Part shown: positions 21,541-34,345 of the stretch, in pieces | Layout: the number at the start of each line of letters is the position of its first letter | Numbering within the stretch: position 1 is the first letter of the stretch | Made by a program: the position numbers and the translations under genes | NCBI RefSeq assembly: GCF_037975245.1 | Contig: NC_092574.1 | Span: 8,961,713 to 9,025,712, forward strand | Length of the DNA stretch: 64,000 nt | DNA from: Apostichopus japonicus | Taxonomy: Eukaryota > Echinodermata > Holothuroidea > Aspidochirotida > Stichopodidae | Direction of reading: 5' to 3' | The notes under the pieces: model-generated | What the model was told of the DNA's origin: nothing | The model's input: only the letters and a program-made list of their open reading frames with translations | Databases searched by the model: none

Positions 21541-24500
21541 ATTTGAGCATTATACAAACATTTTAGGAAGAGCGGATGTATAGCTTATAACTGTACAATA
21601 ATTCAGCACTTAATTCAGTAGTTCTGTAAGAATTAATGAACATCTGAGTTAAAAGCAGGATTGAGCCATAGAAAGGACACCGACATTCTGAGACCACTTG
21701 CTGTGGTCTCACTTGTTTACAAACAATCCAACATCAATTTAGTATAATATCATATTAAAGTATAATATCACAGCAAGAGATTTAGATGGGACTGTAGGGA
21801 GCACCGACATAACTTTATTTTTAGCTTATAATTGTGATGATCGCCCCTGCAATGGATTAATGCTGTATTTGCACAGATACCTCAAGGTAATAGCCTCAAT
21901 ATTTGGAAAAGGAGAAAGATATCATGTGCAAAAACATTGTTTTGGTACCTATAATGATGCATAAGTGGTCAAATGCAAACATACGGAATATGGCCTTTAT
22001 ATTATAAAGCTAATTAAAATATGGGCAGTAAACAACATGCATCGATCTACAGAACTTTAATACAAGAATGATTAGCAAAAATTAATAAATATTCCTGTGG
22101 ATAAATAGAATTGCGATGAAACTAACTTTGGATACAGTTTATGTACAGTACAAAGTATGCACAGAGAAGAAGTCAGGCTGATAGTACTGTATGTTAAATG
22201 ATGGTGTTATAGTATAGTATGTGAATTTAGTAATTGAGAAAGGTAAAAGTTTCATTCAGAATATGTATACATGCTAAATAAGTGGATATTAAAAACAGCA
22301 TGCTGGTAGATATGTTTTATGGAGAGACTTTTGCAAACATATCCCTCAAATGTTGAGTATGTATTATGAACAGTGTACTGTGGTACATATCTGATAGATC
22401 CCTACTTCCCATGTCCTTATCTTTGTCCAGTGCTAAAAAGGATACCAGTTCATTCAGGCACTGTAGAGAGAGTGCCAAGGTTGTCGGGGATCAGGTACAG
22501 TTAGTGAGAAGCAAATTAAATAAGAGATATTATACAGGCAAAATATTGCCATTTGAATTTTTTCAGGACGAAGGAACCAGAGCGAAGATTCTCCCAATGG
22601 CTACCTGCCATATTTGAAAAAGCTGAATTTCCTAAATCATCTTTGGTATTAATTTTGGTATCTCGTTTTGGGATTTGGATACTTGAATTATCATCACAAT
22701 GCAGATTTTCACTTTAGTAAAACTATTAGCTTGTTGTACATCAAGATCATCACAGCGATGCTCCATGCATATACACGATTTATGGATGAAGATAAAAAGA
22801 ATTTTAACATCTTCAAATTTTCAGCTACTGTGACTCTGACTAAAAGACTGTAGACCTTTACCTCATTGTGCACAGCCCATGCTAAGTATTCCATTTGTCA
22901 ACATTACCTTTCTTGAGACATCAACTTTACAAGGCTTTCAGGTTTTGACCTCTACTGACCAGTTCCTCTACTTTGACCAGTTCCTTGGTATAGAGTCCCA
23001 TCTTCCAGATGTGAATAACATGCCACTGTCAGGGAGTAACTTGCTACCTAATTATGCAAATTGGCTACATGGAACAGTTTCTTGGTGTATAGTGTTACAA
23101 CTCATCCTACAGATCTATGTGACTGACATGACATTTCAAGGGAGTTACTAACTGCTACCTTAATTGATGCAACCATGAAAGTACTTGGAACAGTGCTTTA
23201 ATAGTGTAGAGTATAGCACCTTCCAGGTGTGAGTGACACTTATGGCCACCTACAAACTTGTGGACCTGACCGGTACAGGGTAACGGGTCCCTGGTACAAC
23301 ATACATAGCAATCATGTCTCATACAGTACCACAGAACATTGGCTACTTGAACCCCAAGTGCTCCCTGATAACAGCAAATACAAACCAATCACTAGATATT
23401 TTCTAAGCCAATGCAGCCGAAGGTGGGGATTCTACACCAGTTGGTCCCATGAGAGGAATTAGTGTTCAACATGCTGACAATGAATATGTTCCAGTACATA
23501 GGCCTACTACCTACAAGCACCTTGTCTTCCATCCATATCAAACCCATGCAAATCAAAATTACCTAAAATAACTGTAAATAATTCTTCTTATTCCTCACAA
23601 TTCTTCTTTAAAAAGTTTTGTCTCCAGTGCCCTTTTTTGTAAAGAAGAAATCGGAGACTATGAATGGATTGAAAACTTTATAGATCTGACATTTGATAAG
23701 TCATGCACTGTTCAACTGTACTTGCAGCTCTATCAAATAAACTGTAGCCTGTTTAACCACCAAACTTACACCAGACAAAAGAAAGATAAAGGCACAAAAT
23801 CCCTGTTTGGATTTAGAGACAGGTCCTCACGGATAAACATACATAATTGACAGTATATATGAACCATATTTCAGTACAGTAAGTCCCATCCCCACCTTCC
23901 TTCCTTCCTTCCTTCCTTATTGCCACAATCAAAACATGATTCATTTGTAATAACAAAGTTTAAATAGTGATTATTAGTAATTATTCTTCCTACGTGGTCA
24001 TAACTTTTCTGTTTCCTTTGTGTCAAATGTTATCTAATACTTTTTGTCAAGGCGGACTTGTTGGAATAAGCTATGCGCCCCCAGTCTTCCTACACCTCCT
24101 TGTAAAAATGTTGTACTATTTGTATATTTGCACTGTGGAAATAAACTCGAACTCAAATTATACCAAACCCTTCCTTTTTGGAAGTTATAATTCTCCTGAT
24201 ATGACAGTGTCATATGCTGTGCAGCTTTTGGAGATACATGTGCACTCTTTATTTTGCTGTTGATTTCCATGTTACAAAAAAGATCTGTGCTGGTATTTCA
24301 TATTCTACGATAAAGTTGGCCCGTAACGATGTTTTGTGCTTCCATTTCGATAACATGCTATCATATTTAATTTCTTAAAACTACCGACCGGTATATAATA
24401 GGGAATATGTGAATTCTTTACCATAGACCATAGATTGAATAGCTAAACTGTTCATTTCCAGCAACATACTTTGCAACAATTTCCAGAAAGTAACATTACG

Positions 24501-25280
24501 AAGCTAAGAAGAAATGGAAATGGTAAAAGGGTGTCACAGGATGTCTATCAAATTTCAATGTTAGTCACAGTGCTTATCATCCACATGCTTCATGTACATA
24601 TAAATTTGATGTCTATAATTTAGGAATTCAAATCTCCAACATGTGTGGGAAAGGAATTGCGAATGCTTGCTTTTAGCATATAAAGTAGTAACACAAATTA
24701 ATGGGGTTTCTCAATTTGCCTGACAAAACATAAAGAATTATCAACCAACAAGCCAGTAACCAATCAAAACCATGCAATATATACCTAAGAATTAGTTCAT
24801 GTCATTAGCTTGGATTATCAGTCGGAAGAAAAAAAAACCTGTTCGCCCGTCATTAATTCCTAGTGGCTTGATACTTCTAGGTTTACGGAACAACAAATGT
24901 GATATATTGATCGATAATCCAGGTTTTATCCAATTACTGAGCAAATTGGTTTGCTATAGAGCCCTCCTGATCTCACCAATCCGCTGTCAAGAAAACAGTC
25001 ATATGACAGTCTGAGAGGTTTGTACTTATTCTAGTATTCTACTTCACGGGTTTGACTAGAAGGAGATGCAATCTGACCATTTGTGTCAGTCCTTTCCTCT
25101 GGACATGTTTACAGTTTTATGTTAATAATGACAGAATATGTGATTTAGCACAGCTTTGTTTATAACCTACTTAAATAACATCATCAAAGAAAAGTGTGAA
25201 CCCTAAGGAAGGATATCGCTACCAGAATAGATTACTGTACTTCTCAAATGGTAGATTCGGAACGTCGATGTGATGGACGT
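21541..25280. other. intron 4 between the DIRS-like element and its relatives
   Basis: AT-rich DNA. It has a perfect 9-bp hairpin (TGAGACCAC/GTGGTCTCA, 21689-21711) and a (CCTT)n tract at 23896-23919. Several open frames of 60 to 98 codons have no recognisable family or splice context. Confidence 0.4.
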
Positions 25281-25288
25281 TAACTCGG

Positions 25289-25395
25289 AGGAGGGTCAAT
25301 GGTGGGGGGGGGGCACAGTGTTAAAATGTTACCAGTTAATAGGTTATGTAGATGGGATAGTGCAATATGTATGGTCGAGATAGGTTACAGAGGAG
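25289..25395 (+). repeat. diverged DIRS ITR-like fragment
   Basis: Shares in order CACAGTGTTAAAA, GTTACCAG, ATAGTGCAATATG and GAGATAGGTTA with the right ITR at 20880-20955. Begins after a G homopolymer. Confidence 0.5.
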
Positions 25396-25930
25396 TGCAG
25401 TCAATCAATATTTACCTTTGAAAGGACATAATGGTACATTTAATATAGAACATCATATAAAACCATATATATCTATTTATCAATACAAAACTGCCTTAAT
25501 ACGTAATTTGCAGTTCATCTTATGATGATGATGATATTTTCAAATAATTCCCAAAGGCTGGATTTTTGGTTCTTCTGATCATCTGAGTGAACTAACTCTC
25601 TGGTTGGAAAATATCCAAAACCAGCCATGAATTTATAGTATAGGCTGACTTAACTGTACATTAAATGTATACAAATCTTAGAAGTACACACTTTTGGTAC
25701 TACGTATGTACTGTACAATAAGAACAATGTACCACATCATTATCATTTATAAACTATATAATCACTGTTGTACTGAGCACTAAATACGGATACTATTGAA
25801 AAGATTTATGACTACTTAAACTTAGGTCCTTATTGGAGGATGTGGGCGATTATTAGCTGCCAGTTGGTTACAAATATTTAACAACCTATCCTTCGAGCAA
25901 GCTAAATAGTTGAACTATCTTAGTTCTGGC

Positions 25931-25975
25931 TGAGAGTGAAGATGTAGTGGGGAGACAGGTAAGCAAAGAAATGAA
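25931..25975 (+). repeat. DIRS ITR-like end fragment
   Basis: GTAGTGGGGAGACAGGTAAG followed by GAAATGAAGTAAATG matches the outer end of the right ITR (20943-20973). Confidence 0.55.
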
Positions 25976-26049
25976 GTAAATGTTAGTTACGTCCCATTTA
26001 ACGCATAATTAGTCTGTGGGTTCTGGCCTATCATTTGAAAGTGCACATT

Positions 26050-26145
26050 GGGGGGGGGGGCACAGTGCTGATAATGCTACCAATTGTTTAACCTGTTAAG
26101 TATGTCTGGGAAAGTGCATGACTTTAGAGGGGACAGAGAAAACAG
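26050..26145 (+). repeat. diverged DIRS ITR-like fragment
   Basis: After a G run: CACAGTGCTGATAATGCTACC, with GGGGACAGAG further on, the same landmark order as the ITR but more diverged than the 25.3-kb copy. Confidence 0.35.
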
Positions 26146-26698
26146 GAGTAAGTCATTTGAGATATTATGACGGATGAAGAATATCGTTAAGAAATGACAG
26201 AAAATACATTAAAGGTATCCAATCCACTGCTAAATTGGCATGGGCCAATATTCTGTTTTAAGGAACTTAATTGTCCCTGAAACAGACAGCTTACATTCTA
26301 ATGACTGAGCACTATGAGTGTAATGTCAGTGGAATTTGTAAAGTTGTATGGACAAGAATCATATCAGCTCCGGTAGTCCAATATTTACAATGCCAATTGG
26401 AGCATGTTAAATTCACTAACTTGAACATTTCATTTGCCAAAAGTTTTTCAGACTTTTACTTGTCAAAATTTGGTAAATGGGTCACTAAGTTATTTTATTT
26501 CTGAAGCTTATCTATCCCATAAATCATCAATTATTTCAAAAATACATGATTCATATTAATCTACCCACGTAATGTACTCTTTACAACTGAACCGTTCGAA
26601 AGAAACTGCAAAAAAAAAGTGTCAATCCTTTCCGTTACGAGTTTGTTGAACCTAATTAATGCAAAAAACAAAAACAAAAAACCGATCTTTGAACTCAC

Positions 26699-26811
26699 CA
26701 GCTCTGTTATGCGGCAGCACACCTCTACCAGATGGTAGTAAACCCCACAGAGGATCCTCTGCATCAAGACCTCGGCTCTCAATAATTCTCGTCCTCTCCT
26801 CTCTCAATTTC
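26699..26811 (-). CDS. GAF-domain protein gene, exon 4
   Basis: A 113-bp exon. One leading base completes the glycine codon split from exon 3, then 37 codons run from KLREERTRIIESRGLD to VLPHNRA, and one base remains for exon 5. The donor is CTG|GTGAGTTC; the acceptor is CACGCAG. The start continues the GLAG helix typical of GAF domains (GLAGKLREE). The middle, LDAEDPLWGLLPSGRG, would be the variable loop over the ligand pocket. The phase match on both sides is the main evidence, because the loop alone is not diagnostic. Confidence 0.65.
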
Positions 26812-27385
26812 CTGCGTGATTTCAAACGAATGGAAAAGAGAAACTCCACTTGTTAAATGCCACGTTCTTCGGAATTTTAGCATCCACCACTGTCTGGATC
26901 AGCCAGACAATTTCTTTCCTTAGGATATATGCTGTTTCCCTGCAATGATCTGTGGTAAGGAGTTTCACACCTCTGGGTAAATAGCCCCGTAAGGTATTTA
27001 ATCCTCAATTATTGAGTGATACTGCACCGACGACATGCAAAGTACACTTTTATTCAACAAAAATGTTCACACCTAGTGTTATATAGCTGCTATGACCATG
27101 AAAGGCCCTTGATAGTCATTTCTAATCATTGGAATTTATCTATACTGACGTTCTCGGTGCTATTAATTATTTTAGCAGGTATAGTAGAGATAATGACCAG
27201 AGGAGTACATGATGTATCATGTGAATTCATATATATACATCTGTAATATTATGCATCAGAGGGACATTATGAATGGCATTCAATTTCAATCATCACTTCA
27301 CACTATGTCACTGTAAAGTAATTAGTCCATTTCATGCAAGTTAGGATCATAGCAGCTACTCAGTATTTAAACCAGTGGTGGTTTC
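26812..27385. other. intron 3, distal part
   Basis: AT-rich DNA to the right of exon 4; no repeat or exon recognised. Confidence 0.4.
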
Positions 27386-27387
27386 AG

Positions 27388-27454
27388 GAAGACGTGGGAG
27401 GGGGTGGGGGAGGGAGGGGGAGGGAGGGGGAGGGAGGGAGGGGAGTGAGAGACA
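27388..27454 (+). repeat. G-rich purine tract with G-quadruplex potential
   Basis: Repeated GGGAGGGAGGGGGAGG words give many G-runs of three or more with one-base loops on the plus strand. Confidence 0.75.
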
Positions 27455-27627
27455 AGTAACGGTAGATAAGAAGTTACTGCCAATCAAAACATTAGTAAAA
27501 ATTGAGGAATGCCTGTGTGAAAATTGTGCTACAATAGTTTCCCTGTGTACCTTGTTTTGAGAAGAATTATGTTTGTACAGGTAGCTAACTTTTAGCACTA
27601 ACATTATTTCAGAAGAGGGGGCCCCAG

Positions 27628-27805
27628 GATGAATCTATGAAAAGACCACTGCTCCATCCCTTGAATCTATGAAGATGAGACCAGTGTTCCATCCCTTGAA
27701 TCTATGAAGATGAGACCAATAAGTACTCCATTCCTCGAATGTTTGAAGATGAGACCTTCCAGCACTGAAGTTCTAACTTTAAATGCATGGAGATGAGACC
27801 TGATA
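27628..27805 (+). repeat. short tandem repeat around GAATCTATGAAGATGAGACC
   Basis: Four to five units of about 40 bp with CCATCCCTTGAATCTATG and AGATGAGACC; the last two units are diverged (TCGAATGTTTGAAGATGAG, AAATGCATGGAGATGAG). Confidence 0.75.
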
Positions 27806-30800
27806 TCTTTTTATGTTAAAAGCACTGGGATATGCACATCATTCTGGCCTTTGTGATGGGGCAACAAAGGTTCTATCTAGCTGAAATGAACAATGTTCAC
27901 TACCACATCTACAGTTAGGGAAATGACTAGTAGATTGGATTTATTCAAAGTCAAGCATATATCTCACATACATGCCCCCTAACAGGGCTAACAACCATTC
28001 CACACTGCAAGTAGTTCCGTAACTACCAATTTTCAGAGTATTTATTAAGATCACCAGGTTTCAAACCACAATACTGTATTTAATTGGGATAATTGCATAG
28101 TGAATAAAGAAGACATGATGATCTGTTACAGATTATCTGGTGATCAACAAATTGGTTAACCACATATTTGTCTACCACAGGAAAGAGAACTATGAAAGTT
28201 GCTCATCAGTTGCCCTAAAAAAATGCAAAAGATCTGCTTTGTATGGAAAGTTGACTTAACATGCATGCATGCTGATGACAATATTTCTCTTATTGTAACT
28301 AACAGACAAATATGCTCCAAATTGCCTTTCAAATCAATCTGTACACTGTGCAAATATGTAGATAGCTCTCCTTCATTAATTCAAAAGCATTGTAGCACTA
28401 CCACAGAATCTCACATGAACTGAGGGCTTTGGCATTTTAAGAAGTGCTGGGTGTTGTATAGTACTACTGTACAGTATCTCCATATACAAGTATGCAACAT
28501 ATATATATATACAAATTATCAACACATGTATCATTATCATGATGTGAAAATAATCTGAATATTGATTATTCAAATTTCCTATTGCTTGCTACTTTGTTGG
28601 TATACATAACAGGTTTGCCTTAAATGCATTATAGTGTAATGTGATTTTATAATGCAAAATACAAGATCAATAGTAATTCACCCTTTATCCTTATTATTGT
28701 CTTTAATTAATCTTTATTGCTATCAGTGAAAAATGAAATTAGCTTGGATGGATACAGTATATTTAAACTTTATTACCAAACTGGGCTATTATTATGATTA
28801 TCAGTTCAAATGTTATTCGTGAGTGGAAATATGCTTTTATCTATCTACTTTTGTGCTGTACCTTACAATGGTATCAGCAGTAGTCAATGTACAGGGTAAT
28901 TATGTGCACGAATATTACAACGGTTGGTCAGATTGATCCTAATATACAACACAAAGGTTTAGTTCTATAATATGTATAATATATGTTATAGTTCGAGAAA
29001 ACAGTTCTAATTTGAGTGCAACATCGTTATGTTTCAATCCAGCTATTGAGGTTTTCATGGTATTACCCATTAAATTATATTTTATAAACACACCGTTAAT
29101 GCTCAGGGATTTTGAGGTGACTACCTCGGTTCCTCTGTATAAAAGCTTTTGTTAATCTATTGTTTCTTGTAAATTCTAATAACTCAAGCCAAACATGTTC
29201 TTTTCACATCATACAGTCAAGGGAGATTTATTGGATGACATTCAACACCATTTGTCATTGGAAACATGTGTACATAATGTATTGTAAACATGTAATTTGA
29301 GGCCATAATACTTGTCTATTCTTTCCCATCGAGTTTTGTGTTGCTTCTGGCAAACTGACCTATTATGACTAGTCATGGCCAAGTCGTTTGTAATGCTCTT
29401 TTCCTCTCATGCATACATGCCTCAGATTTCGTTTATGCCTATCACGAATGTGCTTGCCCACTTCATTTTACAAGCCCGAGGATCTGTCCGATACAAACGT
29501 CTTGGACATTTCTCCAAAGAGGGGCGTGAACTTATGCAAACCACATCATCTTTATTCATCCTTAAGTTACGCATGAGATCGTGTGTCTTCCAAAGCAATA
29601 AGCGAGCGTATCGCAGTGTACAAACTAATCTAAGGCCAAGTGAATGTTCACTGCGGGAGGGAGGGCATGAATAAACATTTTGGGGGAAGTGGACCTAATT
29701 GGCAAACCTGATTGGCTTCTTTGCCTTTCCGAAGCAAATCTGCCAAAATCAAAGGAAAAAATATGGATACTGTAGCTTATAAGAAATGTGCAAGACCCTT
29801 GTATCAATCAAAAGCGTTGCCAGGGGGGCATTCTCTGGGCAGTACAGCAAATAGATACGGGAAACAGCTTTGTGAAAAAGAAAGGTACACTAGGCTGTTC
29901 ATACTAGGGTCTTATCAAGAATATATAATGACAGGTGTACTAGACTTAGTAGTCCAGTCACTTTAACTGATGAACCTCAACTGTTTAAAGGGTTATTTTT
30001 CGTCCAACCTGGACTGATTATCAGTGCATGCGTTTCATTAGATTACAACATACCAAATTTAATTTTGTGCCTCAAGTCATCCTTTAAGATGACTAGCTTC
30101 AACACTTTTCCCACAGCCATAAAACAATGACATAATGTAATTATGCACTACACATTGCACCAGTGCAGCATGCTTAATGAGTCACAGGTTCTGTGCATTA
30201 ATTCATTGCTCATGAGAAATTACAATATATCATTTGAACACATTTTGAATACTAGAACCAAGAAAGGTTCTTCCAGTGCTACTATGAGCGAGCTGTCTGA
30301 CTCCCTCACACACATTGTAGCTAAAATTAGATGCAATCACTTTTAATGAAATAAAATAAAAATATTAAAACTTGTACAATAATTATCACTATGCAAACTG
30401 AAAAATGTCACGGTTTTGGAATATGTTCAACTTTCAATACAGAGGTTTTCTAAATTTGATCACAATCAAATCGGACGACTAGGTCAACCTTGATGGAATA
30501 CCACTATACTGTACCTCTGGTCTGGGATGCTCTCTAACCATCTTTCTCTTTTTATCACGCCGGCCATTATGGCCATATTTGTTTTTTTTGGTGGGGGGAG
30601 CAAAAATGTAACACTGATATGGGGGAGGGATCTAAGGGGACAGGTTTCCTCTCCCCTTTGGGAATTTTTCTATAAGCAACGTGACTTAGATGCAATATGG
30701 TGCTATCATTTGACAATTTTTTCACATTTATGCGTAGCATTGGAAGCTGTTTCTTATACAAACAATCAGCCTACTTCTATATTATGGATAAGTAGCAGAT

Positions 30801-33210
30801 CTGATTGGGGGGGGGGCAACTGGGTGGGGCAAGAGGATATCTGGGGAAGGCATTTCCCTATCATACCCTCCCCAGTCACATAGCCCAACCACTGTGTATG
30901 ATCCATCCTCACATAAGCATATATAATTAATGAAAAGAGACTTACCATACTCCAAAAGAAAAGGACAACTTTGTTATAATATTATTGGCACTCTGATAAT
31001 TTTAATGACTAGTACATTATTTGTATACAAAAAATTGAATCCTATTTAGATCTACAAAATGTGTGGTACCCTGTTTTAACGAGAATGACACTTCTTTTCA
31101 GCACACAAGTTTTTATCATGATGCAAATAAATGTAAATTGCAAATTACTAAATAAAGCACTGTACCGTACCACTTGTTTTCTTTTCTTTTTTGGGGGGAA
31201 TTGTAATATTCAGTTTTCTTATCTCCAAGTGCCCACTGAAAGTGACATGAACATTAGCAACTCCACACTTGAAGATTAAGTTACATACAGTAGACGTCTT
31301 GCTCATTTTGTATAAAGTTCTAAACATATATATTGAAATGGGGGACCAGGCAGGGGTACAGGAAAGAAAGAGATAGCTGATAATCTACAGTTTTAACCAT
31401 GATGAATGGTCTGAACTTCTGTAAACTCATGCAACATAACATGTCAGATTTTTAATGGTCATCCAAAAAAATGACCAGATTTCTGTAAGGACAACTAAAA
31501 TCAGCTCTGGAGGCTGTCCAGAGGATGGCTAGTTGTTAACATCAAATTCAGATTTCCTTGTAACCAAAAAAACCTCAATTAGATTAAATGATTAATTGGT
31601 ATCACCTGCCATCACTTTTGAGATATACTGAAATAGAACAAACACATGGTGGTTGTCCCACTCTATGATCCATGGCCTGGGAGTATTTACTGGCCCAAAG
31701 CTGGTGTTCTATTCACAATAACTGCACATCTCTCCTACGGTATATTGACAGTCAAAGTTGTGTCAGACAACCAAAACCTGAGACCTGGTTGTCCGAGGAC
31801 GGGGGTGGAGAGGGGGAAATGCTCAAAAATTTGCTCTGCATGACAAACGGCAAACATTCCCCTTTATCTGGGCAATGCAGACAAGCCCTAAATATGCTGT
31901 ATAAATTTCTATTAGTGTATAAATATTAATTTGCTGTATGTTGATATTCAGGATCTGGACCATATCAAATAGGTATTTTTAATCAAGGTTTGGCTAAAGT
32001 ACAAAGTGGTCTGAAACCATCATTTCTTCATCTATATGTAAATGCATCAGATTGATACTAGTATGGGTAAGATAAGACACATTTTTGCGTGACGCACTTT
32101 AAATGTTCCATCAGCATCGTTTATGTTTTCATTCAAATGCCTCAATACAGCAAAGTGATAACAATCAAACTAATGCTCCTTTTTCACTGTATGCTTTGAG
32201 TTCCGGAGGACCTCAGCAGGTTCAAAATGTATGTGACGTTTGAATGTCTTAACTGATGCTTCAAAAAGGAAGAAAAAAAAAAAAAATGAGTAATGTCAGA
32301 CAGTGTTTGTTAGATTGCATTCCCTTCCACATATACTGTATGCATAGCAAAATGCTTGCTTCCAAAGTTACCATTAAAAACGTGCCCGGGTTCTGTTCTG
32401 AGGCTGTTTATGAAAGGCAGAAAATCAATGAAATCAATAACTGAGAATCAAATTGGTGCAACAAATTATGACACTGAATTACCTCACAAGTGTATGAGAA
32501 CTAGAGTGTGAAATTCAAATTAAAGACTCTGGAATAGCCGAGTACTCAGTACAGTATACATGCTGCCAAACCTGTTTAAGTACCAATGTACAGTATCTGA
32601 ACAAATATTGAGGGGGAACTCATTTATATATATAGACAGACTCTATATAAATACACTGATCCAGACGGTTGCAAATGGGTCAGGGTTGCATTTATAATTG
32701 TGGGGTACACCCTGCCTGGACTTACAACTGGATGTCAGATCTAAATTTGGTTCATAGAGTATTGAAAAGGAGGTACCTAACTGTAAGTGAATTATTGTTA
32801 GAACCTTTTTGGTATCCCCCATGGCTCACTGTAGAATAAAACATTATCGACTGTGGAATAGTCAAACGACATTGGTGACATGCTGAACCAAAAAAAAAAT
32901 TGTATGTGTCTGAAAAAATGTGAAGGGGACCTGCAAAGTATTCTAGACGATGTAATTCTCTGGGCCTTGATTACAACGAAAATTCAACAGTACGCCAATA
33001 CTTTGGCTGCTAGTGTCATAACAAGCACAACCTAGAGTCTTGTAATGTTTCAGTCTTTTGATATCCCCCATGGCTCACTGTACGAGAAAAAGGTTTCCAC
33101 TTTATAAAGGTTTTCAGGTCGCAATTAATTTTCAGATTCACCCCACTGTAAATAATGTCCTGAACTGCAAATTTATCTGTGTAACCCTACAGTATAATAT
33201 CTGTTGTGTA
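27806..33210. other. intron 3, central part
   Basis: AT-rich DNA. The 29375-29674 stretch is less AT-rich and open for 99 codons, but the peptide is not recognisable. Block 31508-31720 is a diverged copy of the dispersed repeat near 8.6 kb. The phrase TATCCCCCATGGCTCACTGTA occurs twice, near 32813 and 33061, about 250 bp apart. Confidence 0.4.
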
Positions 33211-33212
33211 AA

Positions 33213-33260
33213 CCTTACCTGTCTTCTCACAACCTAAGCACTCTCCATCTACATCGACAA
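33213..33260 (-). repeat. DIRS ITR-like end fragment, inverted
   Basis: CCTTACCTGTCTTCTCACAA then CCTAAGCAC corresponds to the outer ITR in the left-end orientation. Confidence 0.5.
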
Positions 33261-33344
33261 TTGACTACTGTGCCATTGTTCGATGGCCAAAGGAAAAAAA
33301 CAACATTTGTGTGAAAAATGCCACTTTGATACAGATAAATAATA

Positions 33345-33382
33345 TATAATAATATATATATATATATAAATAAATAAATACC
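33345..33382. repeat. (TA)n(TAAA)n simple repeat
   Basis: Likely the simple-repeat 3' tail of the CR1/L2-like LINE that reads leftward into it. Confidence 0.5.
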
Positions 33383-33414
33383 ATATATTAAAGTGCTGTT
33401 ATCATGAAATAAAA

Positions 33415-33945
33415 CATGCTCAAGAGCACTGTACAAAAGAACCAATACCATGAATATATAATTACCAAACTAAAGAAAACCTTAAAGTAATAACAACAGC
33501 AATAAAAGTAGAAGTAAAACATGCTCAAGAGCACTGTACAAAAGAACCAAATCCTGGAATATAAAATAACCAAACAAAAGAAAACCTAAAAGTAATAACA
33601 ACAGCAGTAAAAGTAGAAGTAAAACATGCTCAAGAGCACTGTACAAAAGAACCAAATCCTGGAATATAAAATAACCAAACAAAAGAAAACCTTAAAGTAA
33701 TAACAACAGCAATAAAAGTAGAAGTAAAACATGCTCAAGAGCACTGTACAAAAGAACCAAATCCTGGAATATAAAATAACCAAACAAAAGAAAACCTAAA
33801 AGTAATAACAACAGCAGTAAAAATAGAAGTAAAACATGCTCAAGAGCACTGTACAAAAGAACCAAATCCTGGAATATAAAATAACCAAACAAAAGAAAAC
33901 CTAAAAGTAATAACAACAGCAGTAAAAGTAAAACCTGATAAAAGA
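33415..33945 (-). repeat. 105-bp tandem array in a LINE 3' region
   Basis: Five units with a period of exactly 105 bp: CATGCTCAAGAGCACTGTAC starts at 33415, 33520, 33625, 33730 and 33835. Each unit holds the palindrome GCTCAAGAGC. The leftmost unit is the most diverged. Because 105 is a multiple of three, a 35-residue repeat can be read on the minus strand; it is an artefact. Confidence 0.9.
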
Positions 33946-34036
33946 CAGGGTAATAAACCACAATAAAGAAAATAAAAAATATAAATATACATAAATATGG
34001 GCACAGTAAAGTGAATAAAACAAAGAAAAGTGAATA

Positions 34037-34345
34037 AGATTAATGCCCATACTCGAGCCTAAAAAGATAAGTTTTCAAGTGCTTCTTAAAAGTGTCAATA
34101 TGTGTGATATTTCTTAAGTGATGGGGAAGAGAATTCCAGTGACCTGCAGCACTAAAAGAACAATCTCCATATGTGACTTTGTTAGTATGAGGAATGAATA
34201 GAGAAAGATGACTTTGGGACCGTAAGGCCCTAGCTGGCGTGTAGCGTTTAACTAAATCAGACATATAACTAAATACAGATGTGGTTCCTATGACCATTTG
34301 AACCAGCTCTAAGCAAACCCAGGAATGAAAATTTGCGAACTCCAA
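34037..34345 (-). mobile_element. CR1/L2-like LINE, C-terminal end of reverse-transcriptase ORF
   Basis: The minus strand reads SYMSDLVKRYTPARALRSQS, then TYGDCSFSAAGHWNSLPHHL and IDTFKKHLKTYLF. This is the very common C-terminal block of CR1/L2/Jockey-type LINE polyproteins (P-x-R-x-LRS, FS-x-A-x-x-WNSLP, FK-x-x-LKT-x-LF). Homology starts abruptly near 34345, so the copy is 5'-truncated. The 105-bp array and simple-repeat tail downstream look like its 3' untranslated region. Confidence 0.82.

Noticed and set aside
29375-29674. 99-codon plus-strand open frame
   Set aside because: No homology recognised and it is antisense within an intron of the GAF gene.
33388-33961. Hydrophobic Leu/Tyr/Cys-rich frames resembling membrane proteins
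   Set aside because: They are readings of the 105-bp array, whose period is a multiple of three.
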